A program made the position numbers and the translations under genes. Below are positions 26,772 to 35,971 of a DNA stretch of 64,000 bases, piece by piece. The first letter of the stretch is position 1; each line of letters begins with the position of its first letter. The notes beneath the pieces are model-generated. The model saw only the letters and a list, made by a program, of their open reading frames with translations, had not been told where the DNA came from and ran no database searches. Source of the DNA: Oceanobacillus alkalisoli (GTDB taxonomy: Bacteria; Bacillota; Bacilli; Bacillales; Amphibacillaceae); assembly GCF_021556485.1 (NCBI RefSeq), contig NZ_JAKGBW010000013.1, forward strand, positions 1 to 64,000, read 5' to 3'.

Positions 26772-27785
26772 TCACCTATTATTCTTCCATACCGGATAAA
26801 GAAGTAGTTTGACTAATATATATAGATTCAATATTCCATATAATGGGTAAATAAATGCAACTAATTGAGTAAAACTGATAAGACTGAATGGCAGCATAAT
26901 CGTCAACATAATCGCAGCTGCTTTTAATAATGATAGATTGAGTTTTTTATTTACTCTAGTAACCATCCCTAGCAAAGTTGCTGCAGCCGTTGTGTAAATA
27001 GCAAGCCAAAGCATCAGCATCATAACGACAATTACAGTTTGTCCATAATTATTAATAATTAAATATAGCGGGATGGCAGGTAACTCTACTTGTTCAGCAA
27101 GCTCCATTAAGTTTGTATTGTATATAAATGTGATAATACCGAGTATGAGACCGCTTGAAACGGAGGCGATATATATTTCACCTTTGGATTTTATCCGATT
27201 CCCTATTGCCCCCAATACAGCAATTAACGGTAAAATGTTTAATGCAGTAAATGGAAAAGCAGCAGTCCAATTGTCCTGTTTTTCCCAATTACGATGGAAT
27301 GATATATCCCCGTCTTTCATAAAAACGAGAAGAATTACAACAAGAGCTATGATTAACAATGGCATTAGTAATTGATTGATATTTAATAATTCACTAATTC
27401 CTTTACTAAAAATAATTAATAGTCCTGCAATAATAAAGATAATTCCCCACCAAAATGGGATTCCAAATGACTCGAACGTTGCCCCACTACCCGCAATCAT
27501 CACGACCGTTACACTAAAAAGATAAATGAAGATTAAATAATCGTAAACCAATGCTAATTTCTTTCCCGTCAACCGATGAAGTACTGGAACATAATTCGTG
27601 CTCTGCAATTCATAACTGATATTTAAAATTGTTGTTGTACAGACAATAAAGAAAACCGTGAACAAAAGAATTGCCAGTCCACTTCCCGCACCAAAAAATT
27701 GCCATATCTCCCTCCCTGACGCATAACCCGCCCCCATTATTGCACCTGTTATTAAAAACATATTCTTTATCCCTGCACGAATCAT
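26772..27785 (-). CDS. YkvI-like membrane transporter
   Basis: 337 residues from ATG 27785 (GGAGG seven bases upstream); the frame starts six codons earlier without a ribosome site. About ten membrane helices, beginning MIRAGIKNMFLITGAIMGAGYASGREIWQFFGAGSG. The GAGYASGREI segment places it in the YkvI group of the APC/NSS-like superfamily, thought to transport amino acids or branched compounds. Substrate unknown. Divergent from yyaC across 78 bp. Confidence 0.8.
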   Translation of the reverse strand: MIRAGIKNMFLITGAIMGAGYASGREIWQFFGAGSGLAILLFTVFFIVCTTTILNISYELQSTNYVPVLHRLTGKKLALVYDYLIFIYLFSVTVVMIAGSGATFESFGIPFWWGIIFIIAGLLIIFSKGISELLNINQLLMPLLIIALVVILLVFMKDGDISFHRNWEKQDNWTAAFPFTALNILPLIAVLGAIGNRIKSKGEIYIASVSSGLILGIITFIYNTNLMELAEQVELPAIPLYLIINNYGQTVIVVMMLMLWLAIYTTAAATLLGMVTRVNKKLNLSLLKAAAIMLTIMLPFSLISFTQLVAFIYPLYGILNLYILVKLLLYPVWKNNR

Positions 27786-27863
27786 GCTTATTCCTCCGCT
27801 CATGATGTATAGTTTTCAGAAAAAAGCCATATACTATACCAATATGTTTTTGGAGGATAAGCT

Positions 27864-28481
27864 ATGAATCAGAAAACGTCAGAACAAGAGAATTCCAACT
27901 TTCGAATCCATTACAATGAAGAACAAGCTATCGAAAGGGTGAGCGAAAAGATTATTTCCTGGTTCCCGCGATTGCCACGTGAGTACATCGTCGTCTGTAT
28001 TGGAACCGATCGTTCGACAGGAGATGCGCTTGGACCTTTAACCGGCACATTACTTACTGCAAAAAAACCGAGGCATTTAAACATCTACGGCACCCTCCAT
28101 CAACCGGTTCACGCAACAAATTTAACAGAATATATCAGTGATATTAAACATAAACATAGGCATCCATTTATCATTGCAGTTGATGCTTGCTTAGGGAGAC
28201 ATGCTTCCATCGGTCATTTAATAACAGGAATTGGCCCTTTGAAGCCTGGTGCTGCCTTAAAGAAGGCACTTCCGGAGATTGGAGAAATTCATCTTACAGG
28301 AGTTGTAAATTCAGGTGGTTTTATGGATCATGCTGTTTTGCAAAGCACTAGATTATCAATGGTGATGGATATGGCCGAAACGTTCGCTGAATTACTGGAT
28401 CGTATCGATCAACAATTAAGTCCAAGTTTTATCCGGCCTGCTGTTCTGCGTCATTACCCGGAAAGAAACGAAATGATTTAA
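27864..28481 (+). CDS. yyaC: Putative spore protease YyaC
   Basis: 205 residues, matching YyaC. Core: VVCIGTDRSTGDALGPLTGTLL (about 44-65), NLTEYI, FIIAVDACLGRHASIGHL (about 107-124), GIGPLKPGAALKKALPEIGEIHLTGVVNSGGFMDH. The fold belongs to the GPR/HybD peptidase superfamily; it is sporulation-associated, with unproven substrate. In B. subtilis it also lies between spo0J and the DUF951/ychF genes. Opposite strand to the genes around. Confidence 0.92.
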   Translation: MNQKTSEQENSNFRIHYNEEQAIERVSEKIISWFPRLPREYIVVCIGTDRSTGDALGPLTGTLLTAKKPRHLNIYGTLHQPVHATNLTEYISDIKHKHRHPFIIAVDACLGRHASIGHLITGIGPLKPGAALKKALPEIGEIHLTGVVNSGGFMDHAVLQSTRLSMVMDMAETFAELLDRIDQQLSPSFIRPAVLRHYPERNEMI

Positions 28482-28487
28482 CAATTG

Positions 28488-28602
28488 AATGATTTTCATC
28501 ATTACCAAAGTCGGCTTTTCCATCACCATATGTAGTTGGGAACGAACCAACTCAACTACATTGGTGATGGTGATGCATTAATTACGTATTATAAAATTCA
28601 TT
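28488..28602 (+). repeat. MITE-like repeat A, copy 2
   Basis: Same layout as the copy at 22067 but more decayed ends (AATGATTTTCAT on the left, AAATTCATT on the right). Shared ACCAAAGTCGGCTTT and CATCACCATATGTAGTTG. CAATTG before and AAATTG after may be a decayed target duplication. Confidence 0.7.
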
Positions 28603-28689
28603 AAATTGATTCTTTATATTTTCTTGTGTTCCCTTCCCATTATTTGGTATGCTTTTGTTAGAGTGATAGATTATAGAAAATCTTATTCT

Positions 28690-28840
28690 ATAAAGTGAAA
28701 CTTCATTCAGTGGAGGGAAAGGTACCTCCACTGAATGTTAGTTGAACAGAATCAGGGATTTACGGACTGTTTCTCTCCCACCTTCACATTTTGGGCTTCC
28801 CTCACGTTCAAAGGGGGATTACAGACCGTTAATGCGTGAT
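28690..28840 (+). repeat. Structured repeat B, copy 2
   Basis: ATAAAGTGAAACTTCA to TTAATGCGTGAT. Hairpin 1 pairs CATTCAGTGGAGG with CCTCCACTGAATG, a 13-bp perfect stem whose bases differ from those of the other copies but keep pairing. Confidence 0.8.
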
Positions 28841-28868
28841 GAAACGACTCTAACTGGAGGTTTTATTC

Positions 28869-29129
28869 ATCGATATAGAGTGGCTATTCATCGCTTCATT
28901 ATTTTTAAATGGAGTTCTTCTTTTGATTATTTATGGACAAACGAAACGAATCAATCGGCTGGCAGAACGGAACAAGCAACCACTCCATTTAGAGAATGAT
29001 GAAGAATTTATGCAATTGGTAAAAGAAAAGATTGCTACGGTTGGTGATGTAAAGGCAGTGAAATATGTGCGTATGGAAAAAGGCCTGTCATTAATTGATG
29101 CAAAGAAATATGTAGATAGCTTAAAATAG
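28869..29129 (+). CDS. Small membrane-anchored protein with L7/L12 C-terminal-like domain
   Basis: 86 residues if read from ATC 28869, which sits eight bases after GGAGG (28856-28860). This gives DIEWLFIASLFLNGVLLLII, one membrane helix, followed by a linker and EDVKAVKYVRMEKGLSLIDAKKYVDSL-like C-terminus (GDVKAVKYVRM.., DAKKYVDSLK), the signature of L7/L12 C-terminal-domain-like small proteins. A conventional start is TTG 28923 with GGAG eight bases upstream, giving 68 residues without most of the helix. Both start sites are plausible. Function unknown. Confidence 0.6.
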   Translation: MDIEWLFIASLFLNGVLLLIIYGQTKRINRLAERNKQPLHLENDEEFMQLVKEKIATVGDVKAVKYVRMEKGLSLIDAKKYVDSLK

Positions 29130-29156
29130 AGCCACTTTTTATAGTGACTCTATTTT
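29125..29156. terminator. Bidirectional terminator
   Basis: AAATAGAG.CACT / AGTG.CTCTATTT stem, T-rich on both strands, between convergent genes. Confidence 0.85.
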
Positions 29157-29163
29157 TATATGG

Positions 29164-29871
29164 CTAAAACATCTGGAAAATAAAATAAATCAGTACAACG
29201 AGGAATAAGGCAGGCATTAGGTTGGCAATACGGATTTCTTTTATTTTCAATAAATTCAACCCAATAGCGACAATTAGTAAACCACCGACCGATGTTATTT
29301 CAAGTATTAATCCATTTAGCATCGCTTCCGGAACCCACTTTTCAATTTGAGTAGCGAATAACGTAATCGCCCCTTGATAAAGGATGAGTGGGATAACCGA
29401 AAAAACAACCCCGAACCCTAAGGTAGTCGTCAATACAAGGGCTGTAAAACCGTCAATTATCCCTTTTGTAATGAGAACTTCATGGTCCCCTCTTATTCCA
29501 CTATCTAATGCACCAATGATTGCCATTGCGCCGATACAGAAGATCATCGTCCCTGTAATAAACCCTTGCGAAACGCTAATCGTATCATCTTTTGTCGTAA
29601 ACTTGCTTCCCAGCCACATCCCTAATCGATTTAAAGCATCTTCTATCCGCATGAACTCCCCGATTATCGCACCAAACAATAAAGAAATGAGTACAATGAC
29701 AATATTCTCTGTGGAAAAAGCCATTTGTAGACCGATTAATATAACAGCAAGTCCTATCCCATGCATCACTGTTTCTTTATATTTATCTGGGATACGAGTG
29801 AAAAACATCCCAATAATACTGCCTGCAACAATTAATAACGCATTTACAATTGTTCCAAATAAGACCATCAT
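29164..29871 (-). CDS. DUF554 membrane protein (YdfK/YqgA type)
   Basis: 235 residues with about seven membrane helices; begins LFGTIVNALLIVAGSIIGMFFTRIPDKYKETVMHGIGLAVILIGLQMAF, the DUF554 signature, with the repeated GxIxG motifs (GAIIGEFMRIED). Family role unknown, suspected transporter. Separated from spo0J by two parS sites and repeat B copy 3. Confidence 0.85.
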   Translation of the reverse strand: MMVLFGTIVNALLIVAGSIIGMFFTRIPDKYKETVMHGIGLAVILIGLQMAFSTENIVIVLISLLFGAIIGEFMRIEDALNRLGMWLGSKFTTKDDTISVSQGFITGTMIFCIGAMAIIGALDSGIRGDHEVLITKGIIDGFTALVLTTTLGFGVVFSVIPLILYQGAITLFATQIEKWVPEAMLNGLILEITSVGGLLIVAIGLNLLKIKEIRIANLMPALFLVVLIYFIFQMF

Positions 29872-29894
29872 TTACACCTTCGTATTCCCTTTCG

Positions 29895-29910
29895 TGTTCC
29901 ACGTGGAACA
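29895..29910. promoter_or_regulatory. parS site, palindromic variant
   Basis: TGTTCCACGTGGAACA is a 16-bp perfect palindrome that matches the parS core TGTTNCACGTGAAACA at all but one base. Confidence 0.8.
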
Positions 29911-29935
29911 ACACATATAATCAAATTTTTTTCAA

Positions 29936-29951
29936 TGTTCCACGTGAAACA
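29936..29951. promoter_or_regulatory. parS site
   Basis: TGTTCCACGTGAAACA, exact match to TGTTNCACGTGAAACA, the loading site for Spo0J/ParB. Confidence 0.95.
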
Positions 29952-29983
29952 TTTTCATGTAATATGTATTCCATTCTAAATTG

Positions 29984-30137
29984 ATAAAGTGAAACTTCAC
30001 GCAGTGGGGGGCTTTTTTTTCCCCACTGCGTGTTAGTTGAACAGATTCAGGGATTTACGGACTGTTTATCCCACACCTTCACATGTTGGTTTTTCCTCAC
30101 GCTTAGAGCTGGGATATTACAGACCGTTAATGTGATA
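29984..30137 (+). repeat. Structured repeat B, copy 3
   Basis: ATAAAGTGAAACTTCA to TTAATGTGATA. Hairpin 1 pairs CACGCAGTGGGG with CCCCACTGCGTG. It sits between parS and the spo0J terminator. Confidence 0.8.
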
Positions 30138-30173
30138 AAGAAGGACCAACAAATAAATCGTTGGTCCTTCTTC
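30138..30173 (-). terminator. Terminator after spo0J
   Basis: Stem AAGAAGGACCAAC / GTTGGTCCTTCTT directly after the stop codon. Confidence 0.85.
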
Positions 30174-31010
30174 TTATTTTTCAAGAAATTCGATGATGCG
30201 TTGAAGGTCATCATCATTGTAAAATTCAATTTCGATTCTACCTTTTTTCTTTCCTTGCTTTATCGTGACAGAAGTGCCTAATCGGTCACGTAAAATTGCT
30301 TCACGTTCTTGTATGAATACATTCTTTTTCGTTTTTTCCTGACGCACCGGTTTTTTCTCATTCAATTCAACAACAAGCTTCTCTACTTGTCTAACATTCA
30401 ACTTTTCTTTGCGGATTTTATCAACAAGTGGAATCAATTTTGCCTTATCCTTTAATCCGATTAACGCTTTCCCGTGTCCCATAGATAACTCACCATTATT
30501 AATATAGGCAACAATTTGATCCGGCAAAGATAACAACCGAACAGTATTTGCAATGTGGGATCTGCTCTTTCCAAGACGCTTTGATAATTCTTCTTGAGTA
30601 ATTTTGAGCTCATGCATTAGATTACGATAAGCATGCGCTTCTTCAATTGGAGTCAAATCTTCCCGTTGCAAGTTCTCTAGTAAAGCAAGCTCCATCATCC
30701 GTTCATCGGAAAGCTCTTTTATAACAACCGGAACTGTCTCTAATCCTGCTTCTTTTGCTGCGCGGAATCGTCTCTCCCCTACTACAATTTCATAACCTTT
30801 GATGCTTTTTCGTACAATTAAAGGCTGGATAATTCCGTATTCTAGAATACTTGTTTTTAACTCTTCAATCGCATCCGCATGAAATGTTTTTCTTGGTTGA
30901 TACGGATTTGGGCGACATTCATTGATTGCTACTTCTTCAACCATCTGTTCATCCTGCTCTCCCATGTCGGGAAAGTACACTTCTAGACCTCTACCCAACC
31001 CTTTCGCCAC
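30174..31010 (-). CDS. spo0J: Chromosome-partitioning protein Spo0J (ParB)
   Basis: 278 residues. ParB/sulfiredoxin-like CTPase domain with GERRFRAAKEAG (CTP-binding box), ENLQREDLTPIEEA, then a helix-turn-helix (EELSKRLGKSRSHIANTVRLLSLP) for parS, and C-terminal dimerisation helices. Loads at parS, slides as a CTP clamp and recruits SMC; together with Soj regulates DnaA and sporulation. GTG start overlaps the end of soj by 20 bases. Three parS sites are nearby. Confidence 0.96.
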   Translation of the reverse strand: MAKGLGRGLEVYFPDMGEQDEQMVEEVAINECRPNPYQPRKTFHADAIEELKTSILEYGIIQPLIVRKSIKGYEIVVGERRFRAAKEAGLETVPVVIKELSDERMMELALLENLQREDLTPIEEAHAYRNLMHELKITQEELSKRLGKSRSHIANTVRLLSLPDQIVAYINNGELSMGHGKALIGLKDKAKLIPLVDKIRKEKLNVRQVEKLVVELNEKKPVRQEKTKKNVFIQEREAILRDRLGTSVTIKQGKKKGRIEIEFYNDDDLQRIIEFLEK

Positions 31011-31764
31011 TCTGCATCACTTCCTTTGCTAATTCAAGATACACTTCTGCTCCCTTTGACTTAGGATCATAGTTAATGATTGGCTGACCGTGACTCGGTG
31101 CTTCACTTAATCGTATATTCCGTGGAATAATCGATTTATACACCTTTTCCTGGAAATATTTTTTTACTTCGGCTACGACTTCAATTCCAAGATTCGTTCG
31201 TGCATCAAGCATTGTTAGTAAAACACCTTCAATCATCAAATGTTTATTTAAATGCTTCTGAACAAGTCTGATGGTGTTTAAGAGCTGACTTAATCCTTCT
31301 AAAGCGTAATATTCACATTGTACTGGAATGATGACGGAGTTGGAGGCGGTTAATGCGTTAAGCGTAAGAAGACCTAATGATGGTGGACAATCGATAATAA
31401 TATAATCATATTCCTCTTGAAGTTGTTCTAATGCTTTACTCAGCCGCATTTCCCTCGACATAATTTGTACTAACTCTATTTCCGCCCCAGCAAGTTGAAT
31501 CGTTGCAGGTATTATATCTAAGTTGACCATATCTGTGGAAACAATCACATCTTCTGCAGGAACTTCTTCAACAAGTACGTTGTAGATACAGTACGGTACA
31601 TCTGCTTTATTAATCCCTACTCCGCTTGTTGCATTTCCTTGTGGATCCGTGTCGATCAAAAGGACTTTATTTCCTAATGAAGCCAGTCCTGCACTCAGGT
31701 TAACTGATGATGTTGTTTTCCCGACGCCACCCTTTTGATTTGCGATGGACATTATTTTTACCAT
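30991..31764 (-). CDS. soj: Chromosome-partitioning ATPase Soj (ParA)
   Basis: 257 residues. Deviant Walker A KGGVGKTTSSVNL near the N-terminus, Walker A' DTDPQGNATSG, Walker B region YIIIDCPPSLGLL. Dynamic DNA-bound ATPase; in B. subtilis the monomer inhibits DnaA and the ATP dimer stimulates it. Overlaps spo0J and lies downstream of noc, with a terminator and probable promoter in the 203-bp gap between. Confidence 0.96.
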   Translation of the reverse strand: MVKIMSIANQKGGVGKTTSSVNLSAGLASLGNKVLLIDTDPQGNATSGVGINKADVPYCIYNVLVEEVPAEDVIVSTDMVNLDIIPATIQLAGAEIELVQIMSREMRLSKALEQLQEEYDYIIIDCPPSLGLLTLNALTASNSVIIPVQCEYYALEGLSQLLNTIRLVQKHLNKHLMIEGVLLTMLDARTNLGIEVVAEVKKYFQEKVYKSIIPRNIRLSEAPSHGQPIINYDPKSKGAEVYLELAKEVMQSGERVG

Positions 31765-31904
31765 GTTGACACCTACCTAAAAAATATACTATTTATTTTA
31801 TCATTAAATACTAGAGTTAGACTATTTTTTTAGTAATCTAATATAAATTGATTCAAACTTACTAGTAAATAACACAAAAATATATGTTGTTTAAAATCTT
31901 GCAG

Positions 31905-31938
31905 AAATACCCATCTCACGTGAAAAGATGGGTATTTT
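31905..31938 (-). terminator. Terminator after noc
   Basis: Stem AAATACCCATCT / AGATGGGTATTT with an 8-9 base loop containing CACGTGAA, which resembles the middle of parS but misses too many flank positions to be one. Confidence 0.85.
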
Positions 31939-31967
31939 AAATGGATATAATCCATATCTGATGATTA

Positions 31968-32828
31968 TTACTGGTTGTTTTTTGGTATTTTAATCGTAAT
32001 TTGATAATAATCATCCATCTCCTGCTCATCCGACTCTACTTTAACTCCAGTATCAGAGACCATGGAAAGGGATTGCCGAATCGTATTCATTGCAATGCGA
32101 ATGTCTTTGTTTATTCCTTTTAATTGTGCTCGCTTCCGCTTTGGAGCTTCTTCTTTCACATTCAATGCAGCGATTCTTTCTTCTGTCTGTTTCACATTAA
32201 GTTCTTGATCGATGATCAACTGCAGAATTTCCAATTGCTTCGTTTCATCTTTTAATTTAATAAGCGCCCGCGCATGTCTTTCCGTTATTTCTTTTTGTAA
32301 CAGCGCTTCTTGAACAGGTTCTGGTAATTTTAATAACCTTAATTTGTTTGCGATTGTAGATTGATTCTTACCTAAACGTTGCGCAAGTGCTTCTTGTGTC
32401 AAAGAATGAAGCTCCAATAATTGGGAATATGCCCTAGCTTCTTCAATAACTGTCAACTCTTCACGCTGAAGGTTCTCGATTAAGGCTACAGAAGCTGTTT
32501 CTGTATCGGACATTTCACGAATGATCGCTGGTATTTGCTCCCACTCCAGGGAAGTTACAGCTCGCCATCTGCGCTCACCAGCAATGAGTTCGAAGCGATC
32601 CTCATCCAACTTTCTTACAACAATTGGCTGTATCATGCCATGTGTATGAATGGTTTGCGCTAATTCTTGTATCTTCTCATCATCGAAAATTGTTCTAGGT
32701 TGAAATCGATTGGGCTCAATTTTTTTAACTTCCAATTCGACGACCTCATTCGGAAGGAATTCTGTTTCTTGAGCCTCCGAATTCGATTTATCCCCTATTC
32801 CAAAAAGCCGATTAAAAGGACTCACCAC
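31968..32828 (-). CDS. noc: Nucleoid occlusion protein Noc
   Basis: 286 residues. ParB paralogue: N-terminal amphipathic membrane-targeting start ([11 protein letters not shown]), CTP-binding [26 protein letters not shown], helix-turn-helix [24 protein letters not shown]. Recognised as Noc rather than Spo0J by the N-terminus and by its place beside rsmG. It binds Noc sites across the chromosome and keeps the division septum from cutting the nucleoid. Confidence 0.94.
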   Translation of the reverse strand: MVSPFNRLFGIGDKSNSEAQETEFLPNEVVELEVKKIEPNRFQPRTIFDDEKIQELAQTIHTHGMIQPIVVRKLDEDRFELIAGERRWRAVTSLEWEQIPAIIREMSDTETASVALIENLQREELTVIEEARAYSQLLELHSLTQEALAQRLGKNQSTIANKLRLLKLPEPVQEALLQKEITERHARALIKLKDETKQLEILQLIIDQELNVKQTEERIAALNVKEEAPKRKRAQLKGINKDIRIAMNTIRQSLSMVSDTGVKVESDEQEMDDYYQITIKIPKNNQ

Positions 32829-32881
32829 TAGTTGACACCACCTTACATACTTTTACGCTAAATTAGTGCATGATGATAAAA

Positions 32882-32897
32882 TGTTCCACGTGAAACA
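32882..32897. promoter_or_regulatory. parS site
   Basis: TGTTCCACGTGAAACA, exact match to the consensus, in the rsmG-noc gap, about 3 kb from the other two. Confidence 0.95.
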
Positions 32898-33039
32898 TTT
32901 TATCTTACTCTATGAGTCTCTGTTCTCTCTATCTTATAATATTCTACCATAATTACGTAATAAAAGGACCTATTTAGCAATATATTTCATGCGTGGTTCA
33001 TTCTGAAAGTGCATGAGGATCACCTTTTATTTAAAAAAA

Positions 33040-33076
33040 AAGAATTGCCCACTAATATTCATTAGCGGGCAGAATT
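33040..33076 (-). terminator. Terminator after rsmG
   Basis: Stem TTGCCC.CTAAT / ATTAG.GGGCA followed on the minus strand by a long run of T's. Confidence 0.85.
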
Positions 33077-33077
33077 G

Positions 33078-33794
33078 TTATTCGATTGGATTTTTATTCG
33101 GTGTACCAGGTTTGCGCGGATATTTTTTTGGTGTTTTTCTACGTTTTTCAATCCAATAGATTGTTCTTTCGCTATCTTCTTGTGGCAGTGTGAATGTTTT
33201 TTGACCAATCGTCTTGCCACCAAATAATTCTATTGCATTTTTGGCATTTTCTAATTCCTCTTCAGCCTGGGCTCCTTTTAGAGCAAGGAATATGCCGTTT
33301 TTCTTCACTAATGGTAAGCAAAGTTCACTTAATACCGACATTCTCGCCACAGCACGAGCCGTAACAATATCATATGTTTCGCGGAACTTCACATTTTTGC
33401 CAAAACTCTCCGCTCGGTCATGATAAAAGGATACGCCTGCGAGATCTAAAGCAGTAGCAAGATGATTCAGGAAGACAATCCGTTTTTGCAAGGAGTCCAC
33501 AATTGTTACTTTTAACTCCGGAAAGCAAATTTTTAATGGAATACTGGGAAATCCTGCACCAGCGCCTACATCACAAATTGTTTGTTCGCCGGTAAAATCA
33601 TGATGAAATGCAGGTGTTATGGAATCATAAAAATGCTTCAAGTAAACATCCTCTTCAGCTGTAATTGCTGTAAGGTTTACTTTTTCATTCCATTCTACCA
33701 AGGTCTCGTAATAAATAGCGAACTGATTCATTTGTTCATCGGTTAATTCAATCCCCTGCTCCGAGAGAGCTTGTCGAAACTGTTCTGGATTCAT
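33078..33794 (-). CDS. rsmG: 16S rRNA (guanine527-N7)-methyltransferase RsmG
   Basis: 238 residues, family length. Rossmann methyltransferase: [42 protein letters not shown] for [27 protein letters not shown]. Methylates G527 in the 530 loop of 16S rRNA; loss gives low-level streptomycin resistance. Downstream of mnmG in the conserved order. Confidence 0.96.
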   Translation of the reverse strand: MNPEQFRQALSEQGIELTDEQMNQFAIYYETLVEWNEKVNLTAITAEEDVYLKHFYDSITPAFHHDFTGEQTICDVGAGAGFPSIPLKICFPELKVTIVDSLQKRIVFLNHLATALDLAGVSFYHDRAESFGKNVKFRETYDIVTARAVARMSVLSELCLPLVKKNGIFLALKGAQAEEELENAKNAIELFGGKTIGQKTFTLPQEDSERTIYWIEKRRKTPKKYPRKPGTPNKNPIE

Positions 33795-33835
33795 CTAAAG
33801 ATAACGCTCCTTTATGCTTATGTTAACGTACTTGT

Positions 33836-35719
33836 TTAATTGGCAACCCTTGCTATATTTCCTTGTTCAATATAAACAAGCAGAATAGAAACATCAGCCG
33901 GATTCACACCAGATATCCGAGACGCTTGCCCAACGGACAATGGACGAATTCTCTTTAGCTTCTCTTTCGCTTCAGAAGCAAGGCCATTGATTCCGTCATA
34001 ATCGATATCTTCCGGGATTTTCTTATCTTCCATCTTCATCATTCGCTCGACTTGTTCATTCGACTTTTTAATATATCCTTCATATTTGACTTGGATATAA
34101 ACCTGTTCACGTGCTTCTTCATCCAATGCTTCGTTTGATTCAATCATTTGATCGATAAAGTTATAGTTTACTTCCGGTCGTTTCAACAAGTCATATGCAT
34201 TCGTTGCGTCTTTTAAGGCTGTTGAATTGATTGTCTCAAGGAGATGATTCGCTTGTTCCGGTTTAATGATAATTTTCTTCAGTCTTTTTATCTCTTCTTC
34301 TACAAGTCGTTTCTTTTCTACTAATTTGTTGTAGCGTTCTTCAGAAATCAAGCCGATTTCATAGCCGATTTCCGTTAATCGCATGTCCGCATTATCATGG
34401 CGAAGAAGCAAACGGTATTCAGCACGGGATGTTAATAAACGGTAAGGTTCATTCGTCCCTTTCGTTACAAGATCATCTATCAGTACGCCGATATAGCCTT
34501 GCGAACGGTCGAGAATAACGGGCTCTTTTCCAAGGACCTTTGATGCAGCATTAATTCCTGCCATAATTCCTTGACCAGCAGCTTCTTCATATCCGGATGT
34601 ACCGTTAATTTGTCCTGCAGTAAAGAGACCTGGGATACTTTTCGTTTCCAGTGTCGGCCATAATTGTGTTGGCGCTACGACATCATACTCAATTGCATAG
34701 CCCGGACGCATTATTTCTGCTTTCTCCAGTCCTGGGATTGTTTTAATCATTTCATATTGAATGTTCTCTGGAAGTGAAGTCGATAGTCCTTGAACATAAA
34801 CTTCTTCCGTATTTCTTCCCTCAGGCTCAAGGAAAATTTGATGACGCGGCTTATCATCAAAGCGAACAATTTTATCCTCAATGGACGGGCAATAACGGGC
34901 ACCTGTCCCCCGCTTCACTCCAGAATACATGGAAGAAAGCTCTAAGTTATTGTTAATAATTCCATGTGTAAATTCATTTGTGTGTGTCAACCAGCATGGC
35001 AGCTGATCGATAATTTTGGTCGTTGTTTCATAGGAGAAATTACGCGGATTTTCATCTCCTGGTTGAATTTCCGTTTTCGAATAATCGATTGTTTGACTAT
35101 TTACACGTGGAGGTGTACCTGTTTTGAATCGTTTCAGGTTAAACCCAAGTTCCTCCAGATTTTCGGAAAGATTAACCGAAACACGCTGATTGTTTGGACC
35201 ACTTTCATATTCTAAATGACCCATTAATACTTTTCCACGCATAAAGGTTCCTGTTGTGATGATAACTGCTTCAGCACGGTATTCCGCTTCCGTCTCTGTC
35301 ACAACCCCTTTACAAACGCCGTCTTCCATAATCAGGGAGTCAACCATTCCTTGACGAAGTGTCAGATTTTCTTGGTTCTCCACTAATTTTCTCATTTCTT
35401 GCATGTAGACTGTTTTGTCAGCTTGTGCACGTAACGCTTGTACAGCAGGTCCTTTTCTTGTATTTAACATACGCATTTGAATCGATGCTTTATCAATCAC
35501 CTTCCCCATGACACCACCAAGAGCGTCAATTTCACGGACAACAATTCCTTTTGCTGGTCCGCCGATAGAAGGATTACATGGCATAAATGCGAGCATATCG
35601 ATGTTAAGAGTCAGCATCAGCGTTTTTGCGCCTCTTTTTGCTGCAGCGACAGCCGCTTCAATACCGGCATGTCCTGCCCCCACAACGATGATATCGTAAT
35701 TTCCTGCATTAAAAGTCAT
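33836..35719 (-). CDS. mnmG: tRNA uridine-5-carboxymethylaminomethyl modification enzyme MnmG (GidA)
   Basis: 627 residues from ATG 35719. The frame opens three codons earlier, but AAAGGGTG fits the second ATG better. FAD-binding Rossmann motif [19 protein letters not shown] at the N-terminus, [34 protein letters not shown], and C-terminal GidA domain. With MnmE it puts the cmnm5 group on U34 of several tRNAs. Separated from mnmE by repeat A copy 3. Confidence 0.96.
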   Translation of the reverse strand: MTFNAGNYDIIVVGAGHAGIEAAVAAAKRGAKTLMLTLNIDMLAFMPCNPSIGGPAKGIVVREIDALGGVMGKVIDKASIQMRMLNTRKGPAVQALRAQADKTVYMQEMRKLVENQENLTLRQGMVDSLIMEDGVCKGVVTETEAEYRAEAVIITTGTFMRGKVLMGHLEYESGPNNQRVSVNLSENLEELGFNLKRFKTGTPPRVNSQTIDYSKTEIQPGDENPRNFSYETTTKIIDQLPCWLTHTNEFTHGIINNNLELSSMYSGVKRGTGARYCPSIEDKIVRFDDKPRHQIFLEPEGRNTEEVYVQGLSTSLPENIQYEMIKTIPGLEKAEIMRPGYAIEYDVVAPTQLWPTLETKSIPGLFTAGQINGTSGYEEAAGQGIMAGINAASKVLGKEPVILDRSQGYIGVLIDDLVTKGTNEPYRLLTSRAEYRLLLRHDNADMRLTEIGYEIGLISEERYNKLVEKKRLVEEEIKRLKKIIIKPEQANHLLETINSTALKDATNAYDLLKRPEVNYNFIDQMIESNEALDEEAREQVYIQVKYEGYIKKSNEQVERMMKMEDKKIPEDIDYDGINGLASEAKEKLKRIRPLSVGQASRISGVNPADVSILLVYIEQGNIARVAN

Positions 35720-35747
35720 TTCATTCACCCTTTCATATGATCAAAAG

Positions 35748-35790
35748 TGGAAGCGCACTTGCTTATCCGCTGGGCGCTGGAAGTGAACGC
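35748..35790 (+). repeat. GGAAGCGC-type dispersed repeat, copy 1
   Basis: AAAAGTGGAAGCGCACTTGC followed by GGGCGCTGGAAGTG. The core AAAG.GGAAGCGC recurs at 39493 and 43443 on the other strand. Such GC-rich fragments are common between Bacillaceae genes. Confidence 0.5.
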
Positions 35791-35853
35791 GGACCACCAT
35801 ACTTACATCCACAATTGAACATGTATATTTTTTTTATTTTATTTAAACAAAGG

Positions 35854-35964
35854 AATGAATTTCATAATTACCAAAGTCGGCTTTCCCATCACCGTATGTA
35901 GTTGGGAACGAGCCAACTACATATGGTGATGGTGAAGCATTAAATACGTATTATGAAATTCATT
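35854..35964 (+). repeat. MITE-like repeat A, copy 3
   Basis: 111 bp, best preserved ends: AATGAATTTCATAATTA left and TATTATGAAATTCATT right; central hairpin from CCATCACCGTATGTAGTTG and CAACTACATATGGTGATGG. In the mnmE-mnmG gap. Confidence 0.8.
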
Positions 35965-35971
35965 AAAAGTT

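Noticed and set aside
28742-28999. 85-residue reading frame
   Set aside because: It lies over repeat B copy 2 and the following gene in the wrong frame.
31914-31928. CACGTGA core in the noc terminator loop as a fourth parS
   Set aside because: About five of sixteen positions differ from the consensus outside the core; it is simply the loop of the hairpin.
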